The notes: generated by a model from the sequence alone, not told the origin. Shown: positions 26,200 through 35,625, counted from the stretch's first letter. The stretch: 64,000 bases of DNA from CAVUAA01 sp963739345 (GCA_963739345.1 CAVUAA010000001.1:124001-188000), one strand, 5' to 3'. Numbers and translations: made by a program.

Positions 26200-27027
26200 T
26201 TAAGTGATTCGAGAGAGGCTGTAGGCTAGGATGGCACTCATGATCCGGATGGAGAATCCGAGTGCAGTGGAGGCTCGAACGCTACGTGGTAGTAGTCCCG
26301 TGATGCAGCTAAATGCTGTTTCTACGATCTGTCTCCGACTGCTGATTGCCTTCTCTTCTTCGTCTGTTCGCTTTCTAGTCGAGTTGGGGTGTTTCCTTCT
26401 GGCGAGAAGCTCGATGCAAGAGTCCTCTGCAAGAAGATCTTCGAGGTCATAGCAATTGTAGGCTCCGTCAGCATAGAGCTTCGACTGTGGTGGGAGATCG
26501 AGCTCCATTTTCCACAGGACAGCAACGTCATTTCTGCATGCTGGCTCCATCGCTACCTCAACCGGTCCTCCCTCACACGTCACAACCATGTGCACCTTGA
26601 TGCCGCAGAAGTACTGCTGCTTTGACGGAGCGTAGCCGAGGTATTCCTTGCCGAGGAAGAATTTCCGTCGATCAATCCGCTGCTTCTTACAACACTCCAC
26701 CGGGAAACTGTCCACAGCATACTCAGAGGAGGAGTTGGTTCTCCTGAATATCAGAGCTAGAAAGCGAAATACTGCCGTCCATATCGGCCATGGAATTTTG
26801 TGCAGACGACGGTTGAGTCGACTCTCGCTCAAGAGATTGGGAAAGTACCGAGATTGGCGGCAAAACCAACAGGTTTTGCGATGATTTCCACCAAATAATT
26901 GTCCGGACATGATCGAGAACGTGATGATTTCAGCTGTGCTCATTCGAGCCTGCTGGTCATCTTCAAACCCCATAGCTTTAATGACTTCGTCGCAAACAAC
27001 GTAAGTGACAATGATTTGCATATCCAT
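26200..27027 (-). CDS. IS982-family transposase
   Basis: This 275-residue transposase has the IS982 hallmarks: VDSFPVECCKKQRIDRRKFF, GIKVHMVVTCEGGPVEVAM, LYADGAYNCYDLEDLL and a late RRQIVETAFSCITGLLP. These place the three catalytic acids of the DDE fold. I chose ATG 27027 because AAGGAG lies seven bases upstream; the longer frame to 27054 adds residues before that site. The frame appears intact, so the enzyme may be active. I could not define terminal inverted repeats or a target duplication; nested palindromes flank the gene at both sides. Confidence 0.88.
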   Translation of the reverse strand: MDMQIIVTYVVCDEVIKAMGFEDDQQARMSTAEIITFSIMSGQLFGGNHRKTCWFCRQSRYFPNLLSESRLNRRLHKIPWPIWTAVFRFLALIFRRTNSSSEYAVDSFPVECCKKQRIDRRKFFLGKEYLGYAPSKQQYFCGIKVHMVVTCEGGPVEVAMEPACRNDVAVLWKMELDLPPQSKLYADGAYNCYDLEDLLAEDSCIELLARRKHPNSTRKRTDEEEKAISSRRQIVETAFSCITGLLPRSVRASTALGFSIRIMSAILAYSLSRIT

Positions 27028-27073
27028 GTGTGATCTCCTTTTTGGGACATTCAAAAAGGAAAAATATACACGG

Positions 27074-27192
27074 TTTGCCGCAGGACTTCAGCGTTGCACT
27101 CATCTGCCACGCATCAGCCCTTGACAAGGGAGTACCCTTGCCGGCGAGCTGCTACGCGACATCTAAGCACAACGCTGAAGTCCTGCGGCAAA
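27074..27192. repeat. nested inverted repeat on the right flank of the IS982 gene
   Basis: Arms 27074-27096 and 27170-27192 are perfect 23-base reverse complements. The centre (27125-27140) is a second palindrome CAAGGG-AGTA-CCCTTG. The centre matches the one at 26122-26141 read on the other strand, although the outer arms differ in sequence. It fills most of the gap between the transposase gene and pknD. Confidence 0.78.
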
Positions 27193-27261
27193 TCAGGGTA
27201 GCAATCTGGGTCTTTGGTTTCTGCTCATCAAAGATGAGCCAAACTAGCCTTCGATTTTCGA

Positions 27262-29900
27262 TCAACTGTCCACGCCTTGGTGTTTGGCGAGGGTGTTGAA
27301 GTGGTTGGCTTGGGCTGTTTGGCCGAGGCAAGTGTGGTAGAGGTGAAGCTGGCGGTAGAGGGCGCGCCGCTCAAAGAGGAAGGACTGTTGGCCCCAAGGG
27401 CCTTGGTCGGAGATCTTGGAGGTGAGGTGGTGGCCGAGGAGGGCCCAGGTGCGGGGGAAGGGGGTGTCGAGAGCGGCGGAGAAGTGGGCGAGGGCGATCT
27501 CTTCCCCTTCGGTGGCGGCGAGGAAGCAGCCGTAGAGGGTGTGGAGGAGGGAGGTGTCCTGGTGGAGCTCTTCTAAGGGGTGCTCCTCGAGGATCTGGCG
27601 GGCGGAGTCGGGATCGCCTGCAAGGAGGTAGGCCCAGATTTGGTGGGAGGCGAGACGGCGGGGGTCGTCTGAGCGGTCGGCAAGGAGGTGGACGAGGGCG
27701 GTTTGGTTGGTGGCCAGAGCGTGGTCAGCGAGGTGGTGGTAGAGGCGAGCGTCGGCGGTGGGAGGGAGGAGCTCCATGGCGCTGGTTAGATTTTCCTGGT
27801 GGCAGCGGACGAGAGGTTGAAGGTGGGTCAAGTGATGCTCTGCAACCAATTTGGCGGCGAGGCGGTAGTCGCCCAGCTCGAAAAGGGCGAGGGTGGCGTT
27901 TTCAGGGGAGGCGGGGGAGAGCTCTTCGAGGGTGAGGGGGCGGGCGAGCCAGAAGGCGAGGCGGGTGGCAAACTGGAGGCGGTGGTCGCCTGAGGCGCGG
28001 AAGAAGGGGAGGGGCTCCCAGTGCCGCTCGAGTTGCCGGGCGAGGGTTTGGACTTCAGGCTCGTCCCAACGACCGGGCATATGTTGTGCGACGAGGAGCA
28101 TGAAGCGGTAGGCTGCGAGACGGTCGCGGCGGGAGAGCTGGTGGAGGAGGTGGACCACCTGCTCCTCGAGGGTGGCCATGAGGGGGTGGCCGGAGTATTT
28201 GCGGAAGGCGAGCTCAAAGCATTTGGACTCTTCGTCGAGTTCCCCCTGCTTGCGGTAGACGAGCGCTTTGCCGAGATATTCGAGGGGGGCGCCAGCGGTG
28301 GCGTGAAGCTTGCCAAACTCTTCGAGGGCGGCATCGTGGTGGTTTTGTTCAAGGAGAGTGACGCCGGCGCGGAACTGAGCGGTTCTCCCTTCATCCCGTT
28401 CGGGGAAGGAGTAGGCGATCCGGCGAAACTCGCTCAGCGCCTTGTCGTAGTGGCCTTCAGCGAGAAATGCATCGGGAACAGCTAGGCAGTTCACTTTGAT
28501 GCTGTAGCTGCCGACGAGGACGGAGAGGTCGTCGACGGCGACGTTACCGTCACGGAGGAGGAGGCCGACGTGGCTACCGGGAAGGGGAAGGTGGCTGAGG
28601 TAGGAGAGCTTGAGCTGGTCGTCCAGGTAGAGGCGAAGGCTGTTGTCGACCCGCTCGAGCCGGACGTCGTAGGCTTGCCCTCTTTTGAGGGCAAGCGTAG
28701 GTAATTCGGCCACCTGAACAGAGGAGCGGAACAGCTTGATGCCGGGCGCCTGGTCGGAGCCGAGCCAGAGGTAGTATCCGCTATTGAGCTCTTCCCGCTC
28801 GGACCTCTCGGGGACGTTCATCAGGAGGCCGATGCCGGTCCCTTCGTCTGCGATGGTGATCCGGCCGGTGAGGCGGGTGTTGCCGGGGAAAGCGTCGCGA
28901 GAGACCATCATGGAGACCCACTCGGTTCCCCCCTCACCTCCTGTGAGGGCGACGTTATCGGCCATGTAAATGTTCTCCTGGAACTCCCAATGATCCGCTT
29001 GATTGGGATCGAGTGTGGCCAGTTCAAACCACTCGGAGCGCCCCTGCATGTAGTTTTGAAGCTCATGAATGAGTTCGTCGACCGATTGATAGCGGTCGGC
29101 CATGTGGGGGCGGAGACATTTCTGCGCCATCCGGGCCAGCTGCCTGGGGACGTTGCGGTAGGGGGCGATTTCGGCTGGATGAACCAGCCGCTCATCCTGT
29201 GCGGACTCTCGAAATTTCTTGATGCTCTCCCGTCGAAATGGCTGATGGAGAGAGAGGATTTCATAGAGGATGACACCCAGGGCATAGATATCGGAGGAGA
29301 AGGTGGCCTCATGGCCAAACGCCCGCTCGGGTGCCATGTGGAGACGGTCCCAAACACCTTTCCGGCCACCGTCACATCGGGGAGGCTAATGTCGGTCTCC
29401 TCTTCCTCCACCCCCTCAATCTCCGGCTCCTCCACCCACTTGGCCAGCCCCCAGTCGAGGATGTACACCTCGCCGTAGGCTCCCACCATAATGTTTTCTG
29501 GTTTCAGGTCGCGGTGGATCACTCCGCGGTGGTGGGCGTAGGCGATCGCCTGACAGACGTCGAGCAGCACCGGAATCAAGCTCTGAATCGAGTTCTCTTT
29601 GCTCCCTTTCAAGATTGCCTTGAGGGTCTGCCCCTCGATATAGGGCATCGTGTAGAAGTCTTCGTGGATATTGTAGATCGGCACGACGCTTGGGTGGGCC
29701 AGCTGCGCCGTTACCCACGCCTCCCTCAAGAAGCGCTGATAGAGCACATCCTGATTAGCTAAGTCTTTCCGGATTCTTTTCAGCGCTACTCTTCTCCGGC
29801 AGGTCGAGTCGTAGGCTAAGTAGACCTGTCCCATTCCGCCCTTGGCGATTCGTCGGAGAATTTTGTAAGGACCTATCGTTTTTGGTAGTGCTTCGGGCAT
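27262..29900 (-). pseudogene. pknD: PknD-type serine/threonine protein kinase, interrupted by a frameshift
   Basis: The kinase domain (about residues 1-280) has the P-loop IAKGGMGQVYLA, the VALKRI lysine, HRDLKPEN catalytic loop and DWG metal motif. The remaining ~600 residues are a beta-rich part and then helical TPR-like repeats, as in chlamydial PknD. At about 29340 one base is missing: the first frame reads GTVSTWHPS, and adding a T gives GTVSYMAPER, the conserved activation-segment motif, in the second frame (29337 to 27262). Restored length would be about 879 residues. As written the kinase lobe is cut off. The start at 29900 lies inside the 3' end of the upstream gene. Sequence error is possible. 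Confidence 0.88.
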
Positions 29901-31251
29901 CCTTGGATCCTACCCTACGCTCTGGTTTGCCGCCTAGTTGCAGGCGTTCTTTTTGTCGCGTCCGTACTTTCTTGTTGAAGTCGCGACGGGTAAAGATATT
30001 CCAGATCTTCCTCGCCGCGGTGATGCCCAGAAGCGCCACTCCAACGGCTAGCATCACCTTGGGGATATCCTCGGATTCGCCATTGTCGGAGGCTGCCCAG
30101 AGGAGGCCGATCAAGCCGATGCCGGCAGCTCGCACCACCAGCTCGCTGGTGTCCGCCTTATAACGGCGTCCTGGATCGACCAATGGTAGGGCCATTGAAA
30201 CGATTGCAAAGCCGGGATGGGCTGCAGCAGCCGGTGCAAGCAGGCGGGTAAAGATCGACATAACGCCGACTTTGGCGGTGGTTTTGAGGCAGAACATCGT
30301 CGACCAGTGAATCCCCTCGCGTGTGAGTTTCACCTGTAGACGGAGCGCCTGTGTCGCTAGATCTTCTGCCGCTGGCTGAACCCAGCATCCGAAGAAACTC
30401 TCGTCCACTGGTTTCTTTTCGGGCTTTTCGCTCGCTGCGGCTATCAGATGGGAAAAGTTCTTCCAAAGCCACATGTTGGTGTGGAAGCTCCAAGGGGAGA
30501 CGATTTTCTCATCCACCGTGTTGTAGATCCAGTTGAAGCTGGTGGCTACGTGGTGGTTAACGATGCGCCCCACTCGACTATTCATCACTCGCTTCTCAAC
30601 GTGCGGATCGGTAGCCAGGAAAGTGGCCACGAGCGAAACTGCGGTCCCGCCGAACGATCCCTGCACCGCCATCGCCACCCACTCGCCGGCCGTAGTGACC
30701 CCGGTTCGGTAGGCAAGGCGAACCATCCTTTCCGCCTTTGACTCTCCTTTATGCAGTCTGAAGAGATCGCCGAGCACTGTCACCTGCCTCGGCGTGCCGG
30801 CAGCAAGAGCGCCCGCAAGGTGATAGGCGTCATGGGCGGTTCGCTTGACCACGGACAGCTCTTTAGGCGGAGGAGGTCGGAAGATTTTGATGGGGGTGGT
30901 ATCCAACAACCCGTGATATTGACCATATTCTTGTAAAATCGCGTTTTCGACCAAAGTGCTTCCCCGGTCTTCTGAATCAATCACCTCATCGGCGATCTCA
31001 TCCATGGCCTCAATCCCTTGGGAAGAGCGCTGGGGGCCTAACAGGCCGAGGTGCCAGGCGAGGCCGGTGGTGCCGCCTATAACTACCAAATATTGGACGG
31101 TACGGGAGCTGAGCAATGCCCGAGACAGGGTGAAGGCGGCGCTGGCGATGATGCCGATCGCTAGTGCGTTGAGTGCGCGGTCGGTCAAGGCAGTCGTCAG
31201 AGGTTGAAAAGCTTCTTTTTCTGTTCTTCCTGAGATCTTTGAACAATGCAT
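29755..31251 (-). CDS. hypothetical membrane protein overlapping pknD
   Basis: This 498-residue protein has a bilobed hydrophobic region at residues 25-75 (ALAIGIIASAAFTLSRALL and YLVVIGGTTGLAWHLGLL) and more hydrophobic segments near residues 350-420. I do not recognise the family. The last ~48 residues are read from the start of pknD in another frame, a 146-base overlap on the same strand. A TAG one frame away at about 29912 would end the protein just before pknD, so a frameshift may have extended it. Ribosome site GGAG and a promoter at 31290-31318 support the start. Confidence 0.65.
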   Translation of the reverse strand: MHCSKISGRTEKEAFQPLTTALTDRALNALAIGIIASAAFTLSRALLSSRTVQYLVVIGGTTGLAWHLGLLGPQRSSQGIEAMDEIADEVIDSEDRGSTLVENAILQEYGQYHGLLDTTPIKIFRPPPPKELSVVKRTAHDAYHLAGALAAGTPRQVTVLGDLFRLHKGESKAERMVRLAYRTGVTTAGEWVAMAVQGSFGGTAVSLVATFLATDPHVEKRVMNSRVGRIVNHHVATSFNWIYNTVDEKIVSPWSFHTNMWLWKNFSHLIAAASEKPEKKPVDESFFGCWVQPAAEDLATQALRLQVKLTREGIHWSTMFCLKTTAKVGVMSIFTRLLAPAAAAHPGFAIVSMALPLVDPGRRYKADTSELVVRAAGIGLIGLLWAASDNGESEDIPKVMLAVGVALLGITAARKIWNIFTRRDFNKKVRTRQKERLQLGGKPERRVGSKDARSTTKNDRSLQNSPTNRQGRNGTGLLSLRLDLPEKSSAEKNPERLS

Positions 31252-31289
31252 TTTACTTACTCCAGATTACTTATATTAGTTTGCTTGAA

Positions 31290-31318
31290 AGTATAACAGT
31301 TGTTTAACATTCACGCAA
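31290..31318 (-). promoter_or_regulatory. promoter for the 31251 gene
   Basis: On the minus strand TTGCGT (31318-31313) and TATACT (31295-31290) are 17 bases apart. The -10 is one base off consensus. It sits 39 bases before the ATG in the AT-rich divergent region shared with the serine-hydrolase gene. Confidence 0.65.
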
Positions 31319-31419
31319 TCTAAATCATTTTGCATAAAGTAATTACTTTATTTTTGAAAAAAGGGGACAAAATTAGCCGTACTTGGTACCTTGCTTGCTT
31401 CAAGAAGGGGTATTACCTA

Positions 31420-32886
31420 ATGAGCTGGCGACAAGGGGTTTGTGGATTACTGGTGGCAAGTGCGGGCCTGTGGGCGCAGTGCGATATGGCGCCGCCGGCA
31501 CTCGATCTGGAGGATCCGCGGCTAAAAGGGGCGATTGAGCAGGTAGAGCAGTGGGTGGAGCAGAAACGGATCGAGCAGGGAATTCCAGGGGTCTCAATTG
31601 TGGTCGTGTGCGGGGGGCAGACGCTGCTCAGTAAGGGGTACGGTTACGCCGATCTGGAGTCGAAGCGCCCTGCAACAGATCGGACGGTTTATCGAGTGGG
31701 AGGGGTGACCAAGGTGTTTACCGCCATGATGTTGATGCAGTTGCGTGATCGGGGGAAGCTCCATCTGGATACGCCGGTGACCGAGCTGATGGGATCGTAT
31801 GCGGTGAAGGCGTGCCCTGGCGAGGGGCCACCTACGGTTGCCGAGCTTGCCTCCCATCAGGCGGGCCTGCCACACGCTCCTCAGACCAATTTTTGGACAG
31901 ACGGTCAGACGCTCACCGAGATCGATATTTTGAAGACATTGCCCGATACGCGGGCGGTAGTTGCCCGGCAGCGGGAGAGTCACTATTCTCATCTTTCCTA
32001 TGTGATTTTAGGCCATGCGCTCTCTTTGGCCGCCGACCAGCCCTATTCACGCTACATGTGGAAGCAGATTCTCGAGCCGCTCGGCATGACCGACAGTGCA
32101 TTTGAGGTGTTGCCGATGATCGAGCCCCTCCTCGCAACGGGCTATACCCGTGATGAGAGCGGATATAGGGTTACCCCGATGCTGACGTGGGAGGGGCTCG
32201 ACGCTGCCTTTGGACTGATGACTAGCGCTCGCGACCTTGGTCGGTTTTTTGCCCTCCAGTTTGGTCTGCAACCTGAGGTGTTGCGTCCCACTTCGGTCCG
32301 CGAGATGCATGGGCCCCGCCACATCTTTCCTGGGTGGAAAAAGGCCGCTGGGATTGGTTGGTATCTTTTTCCACAGGATGAGATGACGGCCGTTGCCCAT
32401 CGGGGAAGCGCTCCCGGTTTCAAAAGTGAGGTGCGGATGCTCCCCGAGTTGCAGCTGGGGTTGGCTCTGCTCGGAAACCTAGATGTCGGTCAGCGGTGGC
32501 TTGGCCTTGTGGCCACGTCGGGCGGTTCCACCACCACCGGCTACCAAATCTTAGAAATTCTTAGCCCCGTTATCGCCGAGATGCGGGCCGAGCAGACGGC
32601 TAAGCTGCAGGTAAAAGGCCCAGCGCACGACCTCTCTGAGTATGCTGGTAGCTACGCTCCTGATCGTGGTGGGGCCTTCTTCAAGCCGATCGTCGTCACT
32701 GTCGAAGATGGAAAGCTAAAGATCTTTCTCAAGGGGCTCGTCGCTCCACTCGTCCATGTCGAGGGGGATCAGTTCCGCATCGAGGGCAAAGAGACCATTA
32801 TTTTTATCCGCAACGAGCATGGCGCCGTGACCGGCATCCGCCTCAATGGCGGCGGCTTCCTCTTCCGCCGCCTTAAGGTAGGTTGA
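31420..32886 (+). CDS. class C beta-lactamase/PBP4*-like protein lacking the nucleophilic serine
   Basis: This 488-residue exported protein has a signal sequence (MSWRQGVCGLLVASAGLWA) and a beta-lactamase/serine-hydrolase fold to about residue 390, then a small C-terminal beta domain. The usual SxxK motif reads GVTK (RVGGVTKVFTAMMLMQL), so the serine nucleophile is glycine. The second motif is YSH rather than YxN (SHYSHLSYV), and the third is HRGSAPGF. If correct, it cannot form an acyl-enzyme and might be a pseudo-enzyme, for example a binding protein. I chose ATG 31420 over the longer frame because the signal peptide starts there. Confidence 0.85.
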   Translation: MSWRQGVCGLLVASAGLWAQCDMAPPALDLEDPRLKGAIEQVEQWVEQKRIEQGIPGVSIVVVCGGQTLLSKGYGYADLESKRPATDRTVYRVGGVTKVFTAMMLMQLRDRGKLHLDTPVTELMGSYAVKACPGEGPPTVAELASHQAGLPHAPQTNFWTDGQTLTEIDILKTLPDTRAVVARQRESHYSHLSYVILGHALSLAADQPYSRYMWKQILEPLGMTDSAFEVLPMIEPLLATGYTRDESGYRVTPMLTWEGLDAAFGLMTSARDLGRFFALQFGLQPEVLRPTSVREMHGPRHIFPGWKKAAGIGWYLFPQDEMTAVAHRGSAPGFKSEVRMLPELQLGLALLGNLDVGQRWLGLVATSGGSTTTGYQILEILSPVIAEMRAEQTAKLQVKGPAHDLSEYAGSYAPDRGGAFFKPIVVTVEDGKLKIFLKGLVAPLVHVEGDQFRIEGKETIIFIRNEHGAVTGIRLNGGGFLFRRLKVG

Positions 32887-33307
32887 TCTGCGCCCCTGAC
32901 TCGACGCCATTTTCCTCTAACCAGCCTGCTGGCATTTCCAGTGCGTAGGCGACCGGCCCTTTCGAGCGGACGCCTCGGCGTGCAAAAAAGCGCCTCACCG
33001 GATCGTTGTAGGGGTAGAGGTTTAGATCCTCAATCGTATGCACCGGCCTTTCTGGATCCATCATCTCGGGATAGGCGCGCAGTCTGTGTATTTCCAACAC
33101 GACTCCCTCCTCATCGAGAAACGCCAGGTCGAGATCCACCTGCACTCCCATCATCCAAAAAGTGCGCCGCTCCACCTTGGGAAAGTGAAAGAGCATTCCC
33201 TCTTCCACCACCTCCCGCCCCATCAATCCAAGTTGGATCTCTTCGGGGGTGCGCGCATGCTCCACTTGCAGACTCACTGCTGCTAGAAGCGGCAAAAACC
33301 ATCCCAT
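32873..33307 (-). CDS. DUF192 family exported protein
   Basis: This 144-residue protein matches DUF192: ARTPEEIQLGLMGRE, GMLFHFPKVERRTFWMMGVQVDLDLAFLDEEGVV and a closing ALEMPAGWLEENGVESGAQI. A short hydrophobic start (MGWFLPLLAAVSLQ) suggests a signal peptide. I chose ATG 33307, which has AAGGAG six bases before it. The family function is unknown; many members are periplasmic or lipoproteins. It is convergent with the serine-hydrolase gene and overlaps it by 14 bases. Confidence 0.9.
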   Translation of the reverse strand: MGWFLPLLAAVSLQVEHARTPEEIQLGLMGREVVEEGMLFHFPKVERRTFWMMGVQVDLDLAFLDEEGVVLEIHRLRAYPEMMDPERPVHTIEDLNLYPYNDPVRRFFARRGVRSKGPVAYALEMPAGWLEENGVESGAQINLP

Positions 33308-33336
33308 CGACCTCTCCTTTGCAGGGAACATTATGA

Positions 33337-33377
33337 GCTAACATCAGATTGGGGTCAGGCCCCAATCTGATGTTAGC
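33337..33377. repeat. 18-bp perfect hairpin, GGGG-TCAGG-CCCC core
   Basis: Arms 33337-33354 and 33360-33377 are perfect reverse complements with a 5-base loop. The core GGGGTCAGGCCCC is of the same type as those at 35172-35224 and 37124-37176. It lies just upstream of the DUF192 gene and has no T-run, so it is more likely a REP-like repeat than a terminator. Confidence 0.82.
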
Positions 33378-33434
33378 CGATTTTTGGTAACGGATTCATT
33401 CCCTTTAAGCAGTGGGCATGAGGGAGATTGTCCC

Positions 33435-33926
33435 CTAAGCGGTCTCGCTTGGCCTCTTTTCAAAAATAGCCACCGGCAGGAGGATTGCGCCCATGCCAAG
33501 AGCACAGCCCGCCGTCAAACCGCTCCCGAATGCGACCAGGCGTGGTAACACAAAACGTCCCACGGCGAGTGCGGTCAGACCTCCCGTAAAACAGTTAACG
33601 AATACGAGCGCTCGCAGTGGGTTCGGGCTGGTCCCGCTCCTCATGCGAAAGCTTTTCATCCCGTCCACACGATGAATAATAGCCGTTTCGAGCCTTTCAT
33701 GCTTCGTTGTTAGCGACCACACGATGTCATCCACCTCCCCGCGGATCTTGTAGGCCACAAATCCTCCTGCTGCAGCGCCTCCGATCAAGCCATAGGAAAA
33801 CCAGCTTGTGGATTTCATGAGTTGACCGACAATCATACTCGTCATAAAGATGGTTGCAGTCGGAATGCTAATAGATTTTGCGCGTAAACCGGCATAATTC
33901 ACTGTTTGATATCCTGTAATTGACAT
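33435..33926 (-). CDS. hypothetical membrane protein with two hydrophobic lobes (candidate Inc-type)
   Basis: This 163-residue protein starts at ATG 33926, preceded by AAAGGTG. Residues 17-55 hold one paired hydrophobic lobe (ATIFMTSMIVGQL and FSYGLIGGAAAGGFVAY). A charged middle follows, then a second paired lobe near residues 105-155 (VNCFTGGLTALAVGRFVL and LTAGCALGMGAILLPVAIF). No family is recognised. The upstream -10 like TATAGT lies only about 20 bases from the left end of the IS element, which may have replaced the original -35. Confidence 0.65.
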   Translation of the reverse strand: MSITGYQTVNYAGLRAKSISIPTATIFMTSMIVGQLMKSTSWFSYGLIGGAAAGGFVAYKIRGEVDDIVWSLTTKHERLETAIIHRVDGMKSFRMRSGTSPNPLRALVFVNCFTGGLTALAVGRFVLPRLVAFGSGLTAGCALGMGAILLPVAIFEKRPSETA

Positions 33927-33977
33927 GTTACACCTTTCGAGTTGAGGTAGTTCTAAAACTATACGCCAGATCATGAG

Positions 33978-35018
33978 TTCTGATTGCTCCTAACCAAGAT
34001 CTTGATAGATAGGCCTGAAATAAAATAGACTCCTTGAGCCGACAAAGCACAGGAGCCTAAAGATGACACGTTGCCGCGCCAGAAACTGGTCCAAGTCTAA
34101 CCAAGCATTGGTCAATCAGGGAAGCATTATTTTTTGGGTACGGGATAGAGCGGATTGCTCTTGGTATTCCGAACACCGGGGCGCCAGAGGGCGCCCCGCC
34201 ATCTATTCCAATCAAGCCATCTTGGCTCTGATGATCGTGAAATCCGTCTACGGGTGTGCTTTCAGGCAGCTCCAGGGCCTTATGCGAGACGTTCTTAAAA
34301 TGATGGACAGTGGATGCGTTTGTCCCGATTACACCACGATTTGTCGGCGAGCGCGCGGTGTAAGAGTTCCGTCTAACTTGCATCGTAGGGGGCCACTAAA
34401 CCTCGTCTTCGACTCGACTGGCCTGAAGGTATTTGGGGAGGGAGAGTGGCAGGCCCGTAAGCACGGCTATAGCAAACGGAGGGGCTGGAAAAAGCTTCAC
34501 ATCGTTATGTGTGCCGAGACGCAGCAAGTTGTCGCTGCATCGATTAGTGACAAAGATCTGCATGATTCTCAAGCTTTACCAGGCCTGCTGGATGCGGTTA
34601 AGTTAAGGGCGATATCGCAGAGGTCATTGGAGATGGCGCCTATGATAGCAAAGCTTGGCTATGAGGCAATCCACCGACGAAGAGCAAAACCAATCATACC
34701 TCCCAGAAAAGGGGCCAGAAAGTCCGATGGATCTAATCCCGCCCTACGTGCACGGGATGCCGCTATACACCGGATCCGAGATCAAAAACGGGGGAAACGG
34801 CGTTGGAAGGAGGAGGTAGGGTACCATCGCCGCTCCCTTGTGGAGACGGCAATGCACCGCTACAAGGCGCTACTGGGTCACGGGATACAGGCTCGAATCA
34901 CGGAGAATCAAGTGATAGAGATATCGGTTAAATTGTTCGTCCTGAACGAGATGATGGCCCTACAAAGCTAGAGATGGGAAGGGCTAGAGGGAGCCTTGGT
35001 CATTTCTGCAACACGGCC
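33978..35018 (+). mobile_element. IS5-family (IS903-group) element, copy 1, left end damaged
   Basis: The element is bounded by near-identical 9-base direct repeats GATCATGAG (33969-33977) and GATCATGAT (35019-35027), the 9-base duplication expected of the IS903 group. The right terminus ends in CTGCAACACGGCC, matching the terminal repeat of copy 2. The left terminus lacks the matching GTGTTGCA end, so about 25-30 bases seem to have been deleted there. Length is about 1041 bp, against 1061 for copy 2. With one terminus gone it is probably immobile. Confidence 0.78.
34063..34971 (+). pseudogene. IS5/IS903-group transposase, copy 1, open frame but DDE motif destroyed
   Basis: The 302-residue frame is open and shows the first catalytic Asp in VFDSTGLKV and the Glu in RRSLVETAMHR. 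Between LLDAV and YEAIHRR, copy 2 reads GDIAEV-type sequence with GDGAYD. Here the same bases are translated one frame off (KLRAISQRSLEMAPMIAKLG), because two compensating indels flank the segment. The second catalytic Asp is therefore lost and the enzyme should be inactive. The reading frame being open could mislead an automatic annotation. Confidence 0.82.
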
Positions 35019-35111
35019 GATCATGATTTAATGCCGTATTTAAAATTATTAATCTATCTGTTGCGAGGGGGCGGAGGTAGTGGGCTGTGGGGGAGTCGGT
35101 TAAGGCGACCT

Positions 35112-35415
35112 GTCAGGAGGGTCAGGCCTGATATTTGGACATTTGTGTGCGCGGATAATTTGGTGACAATTCCTATCACTCAGTACCGATCGGGGCCTGG
35201 CCCCGATCGGTACTGAGTGATAGGTAGTGAGCAGTGGGGCTGTTAGTGAGGGCGAGCTGTTCGGGGGTGCCCTGGGCGATGAGGTCGAGGTTGTGCTTGA
35301 TGATGATAAGGGTGTTGCCCTTGTCAGTGAGGGTGTGGAGGACGGGGAGAAGTTTGGCGAGGTCGCTCTGGTGGAGGTCGGCGGTGGGCTCGTCGAGAAG
35401 GTAGAGGGTGTTGCC
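35112..35415. repeat. decayed direct copy of the uvrA 3' end and its downstream flank
   Basis: This 304-base segment matches 37064-37430 in the same orientation, with about 63 bases missing and scattered changes. It includes the downstream flank (GTCAGGCCTGA and GATAATTTGGTGACA), the hairpin that spans the uvrA stop, and about 240 bases of uvrA coding sequence (35176-35415). It has diverged and ends abruptly before TATCAAACCC. The two copies flank the ATPase gene at 35626-37053. The rest of the 650-base gap holds only the IS right end and the repeats below. Confidence 0.9.
35172..35224. repeat. 24-bp perfect hairpin, copy of the uvrA-end hairpin
   Basis: Arms 35172-35195 and 35201-35224 are perfect 24-base reverse complements around CCTGG. 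The same structure at the true uvrA end (37124-37176) has one mismatch, so this decayed copy retains the more perfect palindrome. Confidence 0.85.
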
Positions 35416-35516
35416 TTATCAAACCCGGAGGGGTCGTGGTTGATGGCCAGTGGATGGGGGGTTAATTTTGCAGAACACCTCAACTCGTTGAAGGTATGTA
35501 GGTTGTGCGCTCAGAT

Positions 35517-35583
35517 AATTTGGTGACAGATTTTTGGTGATGAAGAAGTGTCACCAAATCGACATTTTGTTGATTTGGTGACA
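35517..35583. repeat. ATTTGGTGACA repeats upstream of the ATPase gene
   Basis: ATTTGGTGACAG occurs at 35518-35529 and again at 35573-35584, and its reverse complement TGTCACCAAATC at 35549-35560. The second and third form a 12-base hairpin. The same word occurs at about 35156 and 37109 beside the uvrA-end copies. The repeats lie 40-110 bases before the ATPase start and could be operator sites or part of a REP-like repeat. Confidence 0.6.
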
Positions 35584-35625
35584 GATTTTGTGTAGGCTCT
35601 GTGGTAATTCCTTTTGGAGGATCAA

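Noticed and set aside
33337..33377. Terminator for the DUF192 gene or the 31420 gene
   Set aside because: The hairpin lies upstream of the DUF192 start and has no T-run.
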